From contig JAFCMP010000014.1 in assembly GCA_017506865.1 (NCBI GenBank), positions 1 through 64,000 of the forward strand: a stretch of DNA of 64,000 bases, written 5' to 3'. This document shows, one piece after another, positions 32,839-43,743 of this stretch. The notes under the pieces were generated by a model that was given only the letters and a program-made list of their open reading frames with translations, searched no databases and was not told the DNA's origin. The number at the start of each line of letters is the position of its first letter. Positions within the stretch are counted from its first letter, which is position 1. A program made the translations under genes and the position numbers. The DNA comes from Tribonema minus. Lineage: Eukaryota > Sar > Xanthophyceae > Tribonematales > Tribonemataceae.

Positions 32839-34125
32839 TCAGAAATGAGTAATGCCAGTCACATGCGCACCCCGCGCGCGAGAGCAGCAAGTTGCAGTGG
32901 CCGCGCACCGCGGCACGTCCACCACCGCCTTCATCGTGGCGTGAGGGCGCTCTGCAAGCGTGCAGCGGCGCGCGTCGGGCAGCAGCGCCGCGCGATGCTG
33001 CCGCCGCACGCGCGCGCTGCGCACATGCCCCCTGTCGAGGAAGGCGGCCTCCTGCGCCGGCGTGCGCGGCGTGGGGCAGAGCCCCAGGCAGTCGCAGAGC
33101 ATCCGCTGCTCCTCCGCCGAGTAGAAGTACAGCGCGCCCGCGATGCCAGACACCTGCACCATGACGAGGCGTTCGTGCTCGCAGGGGACAAGTGGCGGCA
33201 GGCGCAGCGCAAGGTGCTCGTGCAGCGCACGCTGCTGCGCCCGCAGATGCGGCGCAAATGTAATGAGCACCGCGGCAGTGCTGCCGCTTGCACCGCCGCC
33301 GCCGCCGGCTGCACGAAGTAGCACCAGCAGGTTGTTCGCCTCCAACGGCGACACCAGCACGAACACACTGGTGCTTTGCTGCTGCTGCTGCTGCTGCTGC
33401 GCCCGCCCTCAACGCCATTATCCGTGCCGGCGGCCTCACAAAGTCGTCGAGCATGTCGCCTGCCACGGCCTGCACCAGCGCGCAGAACTTGTGCATGACA
33501 AAGAGACGGCCATCTCAGCCCTGCGGCTGCGCCGGCGCCTGCACCACGTGTGGTGGGGCGGTGGGGAGCGCGTGCGATGGGCAGGAACGTGCCGGAGCGC
33601 GGCGCGCCAGCGTCAAGACGTGCGGGCGAGGGCTGGGGCGGATGCGCCTTTGTTGGCGGCGGGCGCTGCAGCTCCTCCTCAGCCTCCAGCTCCTGCTCAA
33701 GCGCACGCTCCTCTTCGTCCTCCAGCGCCGTGGCGTACGTACCATGCGGCGTGCGTAGCGGTTCGTCCGGGCGCAGATGGCGCCCATGTCACGCACCATG
33801 CCGCTGCTTCCGGGCTGCTGGCCGAGCGCACGGCATGGTTGCGGATGAGCTCCGGCAGCGGCTGCGGGCGGCGCGATGTGCACGCGTACATCTCCTCTAT
33901 CAGTGACAGCCTGTCCCTCTGTCCGCAGCCGCTGGCGAGGGAGCGGCATGCGTCCGCGGTCGGCGCGTGTCGTGGGGCGGGCGTCGGCGAAGGCACGCTG
34001 CACGCGCGTACTGACAACATGGTGCAGGCCATGCACGGCCCACTGCGGCATGGCGTTGCACACGGCATCGATGTCCCCGGTGCAGACCCAGTTGAGCACG
34101 GCCAGCGCGCCAACAGCGCCGCTGC

Positions 34126-34182
<57 letters not shown>

Positions 34183-34303
34183 AGCCGCCGCTGCTGCCTC
34201 CGCCGCCCCCGCCGCTGCCGCCGCCTGCAGCAGCGGCACCGGTGATGCTGTTTTGCGCCTCGTCACTCGCATAGTATGCAACCGTGCAGCCGCCCCCTTT
34301 CAC
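32839..34303 (-). pseudogene. Unresolved, probably decayed minus-strand gene
   Basis: Three protein-like stretches follow one another on the minus strand. About 34275-33950 holds YYASDEAQNSIT, a very long Gly run, then VLNWVCTGDIDAVCNAMPQW. About 33790-33590 holds PDEPLRTPHGTYATALEDEE and an acidic coil. About 33510-32839 holds LFVMHKFCALVQAVAGDMLD and then VSPLEANNLLVLL...APHLRAQQRAL...GALYFYSAEEQRMLCDCLGL. The last stretch faintly recalls the C-terminus of large fungal/oomycete proteins carrying DUF3638/DUF3645; this is from memory and weak. The joins between stretches do not close in phase with any splice pair I could find, for example across the GCA run at 33380-33405. Either small exons are missed or the gene is broken. 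Confidence 0.35.
34130..34235. repeat. CCG trinucleotide tract
   Basis: Roughly 20 consecutive GCC/CCG units, then an interrupted continuation. In the minus-strand frame it encodes a Gly run. Confidence 0.85.
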
Positions 34304-34505
34304 ACGGTCGGCAACACTTCAAGTCCTAGTTGTAGTTGGCAAGATTTCACACACAAGAGCAATGCTTGGGTGGAGGTCTGCTTTATTGCATGTGCGACGG
34401 GTGGGGCTGCAGCCACATGCACCATTAGCAGCATCGGGCTGGCGACTACCAGTGGTGTGCTCGCTAGCGCAGGCATGCGGCTCCTCTCAGCAGCAAGCTC
34501 GGACA

Positions 34506-37165
34506 ATGGCTATGAGGAAGCGACCGCAGCCAATCAGGGACGAGCAGCAGCTCTTGAGGGCAATACAGAAGCTGGGGCGTGATCAGGATTGGCAACAAGT
34601 GAGCACACAAGGCAGAATACAGCAGAATCTTGACGGATCAGTTGGAAAAGGCTATGCATTTGTCAAGCACAGAGCGTTGCTCAAACAATCTAAAAACAGC
34701 TTATAGCAGCAGCGAATGTTGCACCATAATCAATTATAGCCATCCTCTGCGCCGAAGGTGTCCACTTTTCGAGCACTTGGCGCATGGTGTTCGCTTGCAT
34801 GCACACCTATCTCCAACGTGGCACTGGGCTGGTTACTTGTACGTACCTGTAGACTAGTGTGTTCATGCCCCGCAAGACAGAATGTGTCGTTTCCAGTATT
34901 TCAAGTGTCAGTTTGCCTGCACAATTTGGGCCTGAGGACTTTGCCCAACACACTCAAGCGGCCCCTGAGTGTGCGTCAATATTGTCTGCATGCGCCATTG
35001 CAGGCGCATTATTGGTCAGCTTGCCATACTTGCAGGTATACAGGTCACGTTGCGGGTATCGGAACTTGTTGTCTTATTGGCAGAAGTGATCTTTGCAAAT
35101 GAATCGCACATATGGCATGGCAAACGTTGGAAGCACCTGCTGCGGCTCCCCTAGCTCAAGACAGGTTCACACTTGTGCTACAGAGCAGAAACCCGTAAAC
35201 ATGGCTTGTGCAGCTTGACCCCCAACATTGCGGCAGCAGCTTTGTGCTCCGCTCACGAGGGCTTCTCGCGGTCGTCACTGCATACTGTCACACGCCTTTG
35301 CTTCGCTGCCACAGGTATCTCATTGCATGCACTTTCCCCCCTGGTTTTCTCTATGCCATGCGCGCGCATGCATGTGCACACAGTCCTCGTTGCGCTGCCT
35401 CACTCATACCACCGCAGCGCTGCTCAACTTGTCTACATACGTCGCCGCCCCGCGCGCGCCCGCCGGCGCCGGCCATCTGCAGGTGGATGCGCCTGCTTTT
35501 CACGACGGAAGCAGGTTGCCGCTGCCAGACGCAGTGCGAACGCTTTGTGCTTGCACGTCACGCCGGCGCGCAGAGAAGCTTTAGCTTTTCCCACACACAA
35601 CAGCCACAAACACAGCAGGCGTCGCTTCGCAACCTCCAAAGACGCCCCATCTGCGGCAACAGGTGTTCTACTGCTTTCTTGTCGTGGGCACCCGCCGAGC
35701 TCCCCGCAGGCGTCCGGGGACGCATGGTAACAGCTACCTACCTACCCTATCGCCCGCTGAGCAACGTAGCAGTCCATATATATGCTATAATTGGTGGAAG
35801 GCACTTGCGGCTAACCATCCCTTGTCACCTAGAGCTCTACGATCTTTTGATTCGTTCTCATGTGCTTCTCCGTGCTCATCGACCCCGCCGCCCCCCCCCC
35901 CCCCCCCCCCGCACCCCCCCCCCCCCAGGCCATGGACGTCTTCGCGCGCGGCCGCCAGGCGGGCATCCGCATGTCGCTGCGCGTCTACAGCGGCGCGCTG
36001 ACGGCGCTTGCGCGCAGCGGGCGCTGGCGCGAGGCAACGGCGCTGCTGGAGGAGGCGCTCGCGGACGGCGGCAGCGGCGGCAGCAGCGGCGGCGGCGGCA
36101 TCGCGCCGGACGCCGCGCTGTTCACGGCGGCGATCAGCGCGTGCGAGGAGGACGCGCAGTGGGAGAGCGCGGTGCGGCTGCTGAGCGCTGCGCGCGCCGC
36201 GGGCGTGGAGCCCGACGCGCTCATGCTCGCCAAGGTGGCGACGGTGAGACGCGTTCAGGGGGGGGCGGGGGGGGGGGGCTGTTATTGATGTTGCGCATAG
36301 GGTTGTTTGATTTGTTTGTGCTGTTGCTGCTGCTGCTGCTGCTGCTGGATGCATGCGTGCTGGAAGGTGCACGGGCAGCTGCTGTGTGCATTGGTGCTGA
36401 CTCATCAGCGCATGCATGTGTTGAACGACATGAGCGCGGGGCCGGGGGGGGCGGACGGGGGGGGGGGGGGGGGTTGAGCACACGCCAGAAGCGTGGTGAA
36501 CCCCGATTGTGTCTTTTTCACGTCCTCTGTCTGAGGTCAGGCGGCAAAGCCTTGTGCCGCGAGGACGCGCAGAGTGCGCGAGTCTCATACCACTGCGGCC
36601 CTGCAGCTGCTGTGCGGCGCGAGAGCAGTGCTCTCAGAGCACCGCCAGCGCGCCCATCCTGCGAGACGACCACCGCGCTCCTCGGACGGCTGTTCCGCGC
36701 ACCACCGCGCATGCCCCGCCGACCAGTCTTCACATGTCCCGATGCTCAGCGAGTGCGGATGCCCCCTCCCCAACCCTGCCCCCCCCCCCCCCCCCGCAGG
36801 TGTGCGCGCGCGCGCGCGCGTGGGAGGAGTGCCTCGCCGCGCTCACCGAGATGCGCGAGGCGCGCGGCCTCGGCGCCGCGGGCGAGCCCTACGACGAGGC
36901 CGTGGAGGCGTGCATGAACGGCGGGCCCGTGGACCGCGTACGCGCGTGGCTCGCGGACGCGCTGCGCGCGCCGCTGGCCGACAAGCGCAGGGCACGCGAG
37001 GAGCGCGCCGCGGCGGCGGCGGCGGCGCGCGCGCGCAGGCGCAAGGCGTCGCTCGCGCGCGCCATCGACGGCGGCGGCGGCGGCGGCGATGGCGGCGATA
37101 GCGCGGAAGGCGGTGGCGACGGCGGCGAAGGCGGCGAAGATGCTGCGGCCGTGCCGGCGCGGTGA
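34506..37165 (+). CDS. Small PPR-like RNA-binding protein
   Basis: Pentatricopeptide-type helical-repeat protein; such proteins bind organellar RNA in mitochondria or plastids (family knowledge). Exons 34506-34598, 35929-36243 and 36800-37165 join in phase, giving 257 aa. Exon 1 (MAMRKRPQPIRDEQQ...RDQDWQQ) flows into exon 2 (AMDVFARGRQAGIRMSLRVY), forming a typical repeat 'G.W..A...F......G....L..Y'. Two further repeats follow: GALTALARSGRWREATALLE, and ALFTAAISACEEDAQWESAV with GVEPDALMLAKVA. Exon 3 adds ARAWEECLAALTEMREARGL and ends in a basic then Gly/Asp-rich tail. Both acceptors are preceded by nearly pure C runs. No clear targeting peptide is visible in exon 1. The family call rests on repeat periodicity; a TPR relative is the main alternative. 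Confidence 0.75.
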
Positions 37166-38227
37166 AGGCGGTGGGAAGGCGCTTCGTCACGGCGGTCAAT
37201 ACATAACACATTCTTGGCTTTAGCGCTGCGTGTGTGTTTATTGGTTCTTTGGTTAATGCAGAGACGCGGACTAAATGTGAAGACTGTGCCAATATGTTGT
37301 ACGTGCGTATACAAGGGCCTACTCAGTCGGAGAAGCCTGCTGTTTGGCGCCTGCAATTTCTTAAGACGTGTCCGAGCATTGAAACATTTGCTGCATGCCG
37401 CTGCTCCACCTCAGCAATGACGTGATGGTGTGACAGCACTACTTACAGTTTGTGCTTCATCTGTTTCCGCTAGAGTTGCAAAACACCCTGTGTGCCGTGT
37501 GTACGCATGTGGAGTAGAAGGTGCACCACTGGACCGGTCTCAAGCACACATGGCGCGTTTGTGCCCTCTCTGTGCGCACGTCTGAGCAGTTCTGTGCGTT
37601 GCGCCTGGGTGCTGCCTGCAGCGCTTTCTGCTCTCGCCGCCCTGCCGCCTTTGGTGCGCCCGCCATTGCATGATGCATGCAGTGGCAACGGTGATGGCTG
37701 ACAACAATCTGTTGCACACCTGACAGTCCATGAAGTGCTCACAATAAACACCGCCAGTCTCAACAGGCAGCAACTGACAACACATCACAACAGAGTCCAT
37801 TGACATCACGTGCACTGCAGCATACCAGGTGCTGGTGTGCCAGGCTGCAACTTACTACAAATTGAGCAAAGGTCATCTACACATGGCAATACGCCTCAGT
37901 GGCAGCGCAGGGTGAGCGTGAACAGGGGTGGTGAGCAAACGGCAATAGAGCAAATGGCAAGCAAGAAAACCTCGGCAAGCAACGGTGTAGCTGGCATCCA
38001 GAAATTTGATTACGCTTATTCACATGGTGCATAGCGCGACGCCGTCTCGCGCCTTGACGACAGCCGCTGTGCGGCGCTGCGCGCGCGCGCGCGCACTGCC
38101 CGCACAAACCTGTGTCACGAAAACCTATAGCGGCCTGTACATGTTGTTTGTTCATGTGATGACTGCACTCTACTGGGACGCGCCGCTCTGCTTATGCGCA
38201 GCTTTGTGCACCGCAGCGGCGGCGAGA
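37166..38227. other. Intergenic between PPR and COX17 3' ends
   Basis: The two genes converge here. Sequence is of intermediate GC, with no supported exon. The PPR 3' flank (37200-37400) is AT-richer than average. Confidence 0.5.
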
Positions 38228-38842
38228 TCAGACGTTGAAGCCCTCCTTCCTGAGGCACTGCTTGTGGGCCTCGATGAGGGCCTGGCATTTGTCCTCGCCA
38301 TTCATCACCATGCACTCGTCTCGGTTCTGTAAGAAACAAAGTGCGCAAGCGCAGACACGCAGACAGAGAGGCAGGCACACAGCCCCACACGCGCGCAACT
38401 GCTCAGATCCGCAGCACTGTGATGGTGGATACGCGTGCATGTGCAACTAAACTGGCAAGGCAAAGGAGTGGGCCTCCGTAGGATCAATTGGAGTGTTGAA
38501 TCCACATCGCCCACGAGGGGGCTGCAGGTTATCGTTTGAATCGTCACCGGCCCAGACACAAAGCACGAAATACAGTAGCAATTCAGGCGTCAAACGCGCA
38601 CACCCTCGTCAGCAGAGCTCGGTTCTCAAAGATTATTTACTGTTCCACGGTGTAGGTCAAGGATTCGCTATAGTGTCGTCATCGCTCTGCTGCGACGGTG
38701 GCGTGAAATGAGGAGCATAGTACCAGCAGCGAGCGGCGATTGGTACGGAGCGCACCTTCTTCGTCTCGGGGCAAGCGCAGCAGATTTTCAGAGGCTTCTT
38801 TACGGGAGCAGCCTCGGCCGTAGCGCCGTGTTCCGAAGGCAT
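38228..38842 (-). CDS. COX17: COX17 copper chaperone
   Basis: Delivers copper(I) to SCO1 and COX11 for assembly of cytochrome c oxidase, in the mitochondrial intermembrane space (family knowledge). Two exons, 38842-38756 and 38326-38228, joined in phase 0: 61 aa, against about 63 in animals. The copper-binding CCxC motif is intact (KICCACPETKK). The twin CX9C pair that forms two disulfides is complete: Cys-PETKKNRDE-Cys across the splice and Cys-QALIEAHKQ-Cys near the end. No cleavable presequence, as expected for Mia40-dependent import. Donor is GTGCGC, acceptor TTACAG. It lies head-to-head with RbgA, 190 bp between start codons. Confidence 0.97.
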
Positions 38843-39032
38843 GGCTTCGAAGAGCGGCAATGTCCTCTGCAACTCAAGCTCCCTCCGCTGTGTAGCCGTG
38901 CCGCCTCCCAATCCTGGGGTTTTCAGCGATGTTTTGTGGCCAGAGGTCAGGGTGAATCAGTGCTCATGGGCTTTTGAAGTTTACGTGGAAGTTGAAAGCG
39001 CAGGAAGAAAATCTAAAGTCGCTCACTAGCAG
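38843..39032. promoter_or_regulatory. 190-bp divergent promoter COX17 / RbgA
   Basis: Start codons at 38842 (minus) and 39033 (plus) bound a short interval free of other coding sequence. CCCAATCC near 38907 could serve as a CCAAT-like element. Assignment is by geometry. Confidence 0.55.
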
Positions 39033-42000
39033 ATGCAGAAACGTTGCGAGAGCAGAAGGCGGGCCGCAGCGGCGGCTCTAATATCTCTCGTCGCGTGCTG
39101 CACCACATGCGGCGCCTTTCAACAAACCACGGCGCAGTTGACTGCGCTGCCGCACAGACACAGCGCCGCCAGGGACACCTGCAGCAGGCGCGCTGAGGCG
39201 ATCGTGCTGTACGCTAAACACAATAGACGCGTGCGTGAGGGGGACATCGACAAAGATGTCGCAAGCTCTGGAGGCTCTGGCCCTTTGATCAACTGGTGAG
39301 CGCCGACTTTCCTTGTAGTTGAAGTTCAACCGAGAACCGTGTGTTTGCATGCGTTCGCCAGAAGTGTTGTATGTGTTGTGTGCAATCGCCTTTTGAAATG
39401 TCGGAGCCGTCGTCTTGGCTGCTGTTGTGAATTTCGCCTGTCGCGTCATCTATCTGAACGGCCCGTGAAGAGAAGCACCGCAGCTCTGATGCGCAGCACT
39501 CTGCAATCGAGGAAAGTTCGTATTGCTGCTTCGGTTTGACTACCTTGCATATTCAACTGGCAGCTGCGTATTCTGAATTTCCGTCATCGACAGTGCAACT
39601 GTCAGACCAAGGCATGACACCTCGTGTAGGCAGCGACACAAACAGGCGCGATACATTTCTTCTGAAAGTTGCAATCCGTTTTCTCAAAGCTTCCTGTGTG
39701 TATCACAGGCACAATGTCCATTTATGCTAGTCAACACAGCAGGCGCCTCCGATGTGATCACTCACCGATGAACCAAGACCCTCAAGCAGCACCAGGCATG
39801 CATCCTTGCACTGCATGCCAACCATGTGCTCTCTATGGACCACGAGGCACCCTGATTGTACCAGGCTGCCGGCTGGTAGATGTGCAGCTTGGTGTTGAAT
39901 GCACACCATTTCAAGTTCTTGCTTATGCTGACATTTCAGGCTGAAGTCCACAAAAGCAGTGCAACAGCGATGCTCGGCATGCATCTGCGCACGCGCACAC
40001 ACGCCGTCAATGTTTTCAAAACCCCGCATCATTGCTCATCATCAGCGCCGCCGCGCCTCCGCCCCCTCCGCGTATGCAGGTACCCGGGGCACATTGCCAA
40101 GGCGGAGCGCACGCTGGAGGAGTACTTGAAGTTGGTGGACGTCGTAGTTGAAGTCCGCGACGCGCGCATCCCCATCAGCACCACGCACCCGCTCGTGCCA
40201 CGGTGGGTCGGCGGGCGGCCGCTGGTGGTGGTCATGGCGCGCTCGGACGTCGCGCCGGCGAAGGCGATTGATGACTGGAAGAGGTGGGGTGTTTCGCTGC
40301 TGAGCGCTGCGATTAGACTAGGGCCCCCATGGGCCAATTATGAATTCAGGTCTGGTGGTGTGATTGGACTAGGGCCCATGATGAATTCAGGTCTGGTGGT
40401 GGTTATGGCGCGCTCGCGCCGGCCAAGGCGATCGACGACTGGAAGAGGTGGGGGTTCGCTTGCTGAGCGTTGTGTCGAGAGCTGATGATGAAGTTGAATA
40501 AGCTCATACTTCTAGCTGCTGCTGATGCTGATGGTGAGCGCTGCGATCAGAGCCGATGACGAAGTTGAATAAGCTGCTGGTGATCAGAGCCCATGATGCA
40601 TGTGAATAGGTAAGCTGGTAGCTGCTGCTGATGCTGCTGGTGACGGCTGTGACAAAAGCCCGTGATTCATTCAGATACTTGGAAGTACATGTGTACTCGG
40701 CACTGTCGGCAGCGCTCCACATGGCGTACTCTGGCCGTGCCATTGACACACATGGCAGAATCCAGGGGGGGGGGGGCACATGGAGGAGGACGTAGGGGAG
40801 GATCCCGAGATGCCATTTGGCGGCGGCGGCGTTTGAGTGGTTGTCGTTGAGACACTTTGAGACTGTCACACGACATGTAGATTCCGTACAGCAAGCTTCA
40901 AGTTAGATGCCATTCATCTGGGCTTTTTCGCGTCCTGAGCGAGAATTAATAAAAAGTGCATGTGTAGCTGCTGCTGATGCTGCTGGTGATGGTCCGGCAG
41001 GAGCGCGCGGTAAGGCGCAGATGCCACATCGCACTGCAAGAATGTGCTGTGCTTATGAGAGTAAAGCAAGGGGGTCGTGATTCATGATGGTGCACTGTAG
41101 GCGTCCTCTCCCTTGTGAATGATGGCCATGGGACTGTCCAATCAGGGCGCGGCCGCGCATGATGTCAAGAGTGCCGCGGTGCCGGGAATTTTCATACGCA
41201 GAGCGCTGCTGCCCACACCTATGTTCCATCAGCTGACCCCACCTTAGTGGCAATGCAGTGGCAGTGAGCTGGTCGGACACTGATTACATTAGTCAGAGTG
41301 GCAGAGCCAGACATTGGCAGGCATGGACAGATTGCCAACCTGCCCCAGCGCAATGGCAGCACAGATGCATGCCCACCAAAGCCACCCACACATCCGCTCA
41401 CCGCAACGGCAGCAGGCAGCTGAGCATGTCTCTGAAACAATGTGACGTCAGGATCCGACACCGGCGGATGTCCCTGAAACAATGTGACATCAGGATCTGA
41501 CACCGGCGTGATGACCTGTTGCTGGACGGCGTGCCGGCATCGGATGCTTGTGATCATTCACTCTGCACATTGTCAGGCTATGGCAGTGGGGTCTCGCAGC
41601 TGAGGCCCACTGCTAGCTGCTCTGCAGACTCAATCGCGCCTTGCCGCTGAGCTGCTTCCCTCCGCGACCTCTGCGGCAGGTATTACACGCAGGAGAAGGG
41701 CATGGCGCAGACGGGGCGGCGGTCGAACGTGCCGGTCTTCTTTGTGGACTCCAAGCGCGGGAAGCACGTGTTTCTGGTGAGCGAGTGGCCTACATTTGTC
41801 TTCTGTTTTGGCAGCATGATGGCCATGAGCTTGGGCATGAAAAGTACTGCTATGATTGTCAGCTAGGACGCCATGAGGCCACGAGCACAGCATATGAGCG
41901 CGCACCGCAACTGCTCATGCCCATCGCCACTGCTAGGTATGGTAGGTCACCGCCCCGCTGCGCGTTTTAGCACGCCAGGCGACCAACCGTTGCCCCTCGT

Positions 42001-43703
42001 CGTGTAGGCAGAACAAAACCAAAATGGACTGCCTGCAGCGCGCTGGAAGATCGTGCCACGTTTTGCATCACATACTCAGTAGGGTCAAGGCGACCGATGC
42101 ATACATGTGATTTTAGCCTGCTGTTGGGTCTGGGCGTTGAGTCAAGTATATGAGGCAACACTCAGCCACCAGTTTGTATGCACACAGGGCTGCGCCTAGG
42201 TAGAGGCTGCAAGCGCTGCACGCTGGCGCAATGCCGCCTTTCTCCGGGATCGTGCAATGCAGCGACTGTGCCTGCGCCGCCGCTGCGTGAGAATGACGCC
42301 CGCATGTACGCACGCGTGAGCGCACCTGCCACAAATCGCGCGCACCACGCCGTTTCTTCACTTGTATTGCACAAGAGCGAGTCCCTGGCGAGCAGTACTT
42401 ACAGCACGCGAGACGGCGCTCGCCGCATGCCCTGCGCTCTGGCAAACACGAAACAGTTCCGCGAAGCAGCGCTCTGACTGAGCCGTGCTGCTCGCCGCTG
42501 CTCGCTGCTGCGCGCCGCCCTGCAGGTGAAGAAGGCCGTCCTCAAGGCGGGAGCGCACGTCAACGAAAAGTGAGTCGCACGCGCGCACCGTCGCACTGAC
42601 ACGCGCAGTGACATGCTGCGATCAGTTGAGGCCTGCACGTCTGCTTCGGTGGTGGCACGGTGGGCGCCGGCCCATTCGCTCAGCCTCCACGAGCGGCGCC
42701 CGTATCCATTAGATTGCCTGCGCGTATCGCTCTGTGGTAATGGCATGCGCGTGCAGACGGTCCCATTCGACGGCTCGCGCGCACCCCGGAGGAGCCGTCC
42801 GGGCATGGTACGCACGCGCGCGTTCAGCGACAGTGAGCGGTTGGGATTAGGGTTAGTCGTAGCCTAGTCCTAGTCCTAATGTTCACTCAAACCTGATCCT
42901 GCCTTCAAGCAACAGCGCAGCGGCAGCGCGGCGCGGATGCGCAGGCTGGCGTGTGGCGCACGCCGCGATCACGCGCCGCGTCCCCGCTCATGCCTACGTG
43001 CGCACGTTGCATCCGCGCAGCGGCGCCGCGCCTGCTGGCACGCCTTCCCGCCACCGCAATGAAGCTCGCGCGTGTCTTCTCACTCCTTGCGCGCTACCGC
43101 CGCCGCCGCTGAACAGCCGTGACACACCTCTCCTCAGCGACGCTGAAAGGCATCCTTGCGGCGCCCGCCCCCGTGCGCGTGCGCTCTCTCCCGCTCGCGC
43201 TCGCTTGTGCGAACCAGCCACGGGAACGCGATCGATGCCCCCGCACGTCGCACGCAGCAGCAAGCTGCGCAGCAGGTGCAGTACCGCAGTCGAGGACAGC
43301 ACAGACCCTGGCCGCTCAGGTGGGGGCAGGGGCCCATGAGGCAAGCGCAGGCGTTGACTCCGCTGCCGCCGTTGCAGCGCGGCTGCCAGCACCGGCCGGC
43401 GACGTCAGAGCAGGCTCTGAAACTGACCGCGCGATGACCCTCATGGACGCTGAGACTGCGCGCGCTGAGACTGCACCAGCGCCTGCGCGTGCCTCACGGG
43501 CCCCCGCCCCGCACCTGAGCGACCAGGGTCTGTGCTGTCCTCGACTGCGGTACTGCACCTGCTGCGCAGCTTGCTGCTGCGTGCGACGTGCGGGGGCATC
43601 GATAGCGTTCCCGTGGCTGGTTTGCACAAGCGAGCGCGAGCGGGAGAGAGGGCATCCATCTCTTTGCCTCTCGCAACAGATCACCCGTGCTGCGGCTGCG
43701 TCG

Positions 43704-43743
<40 letters not shown>

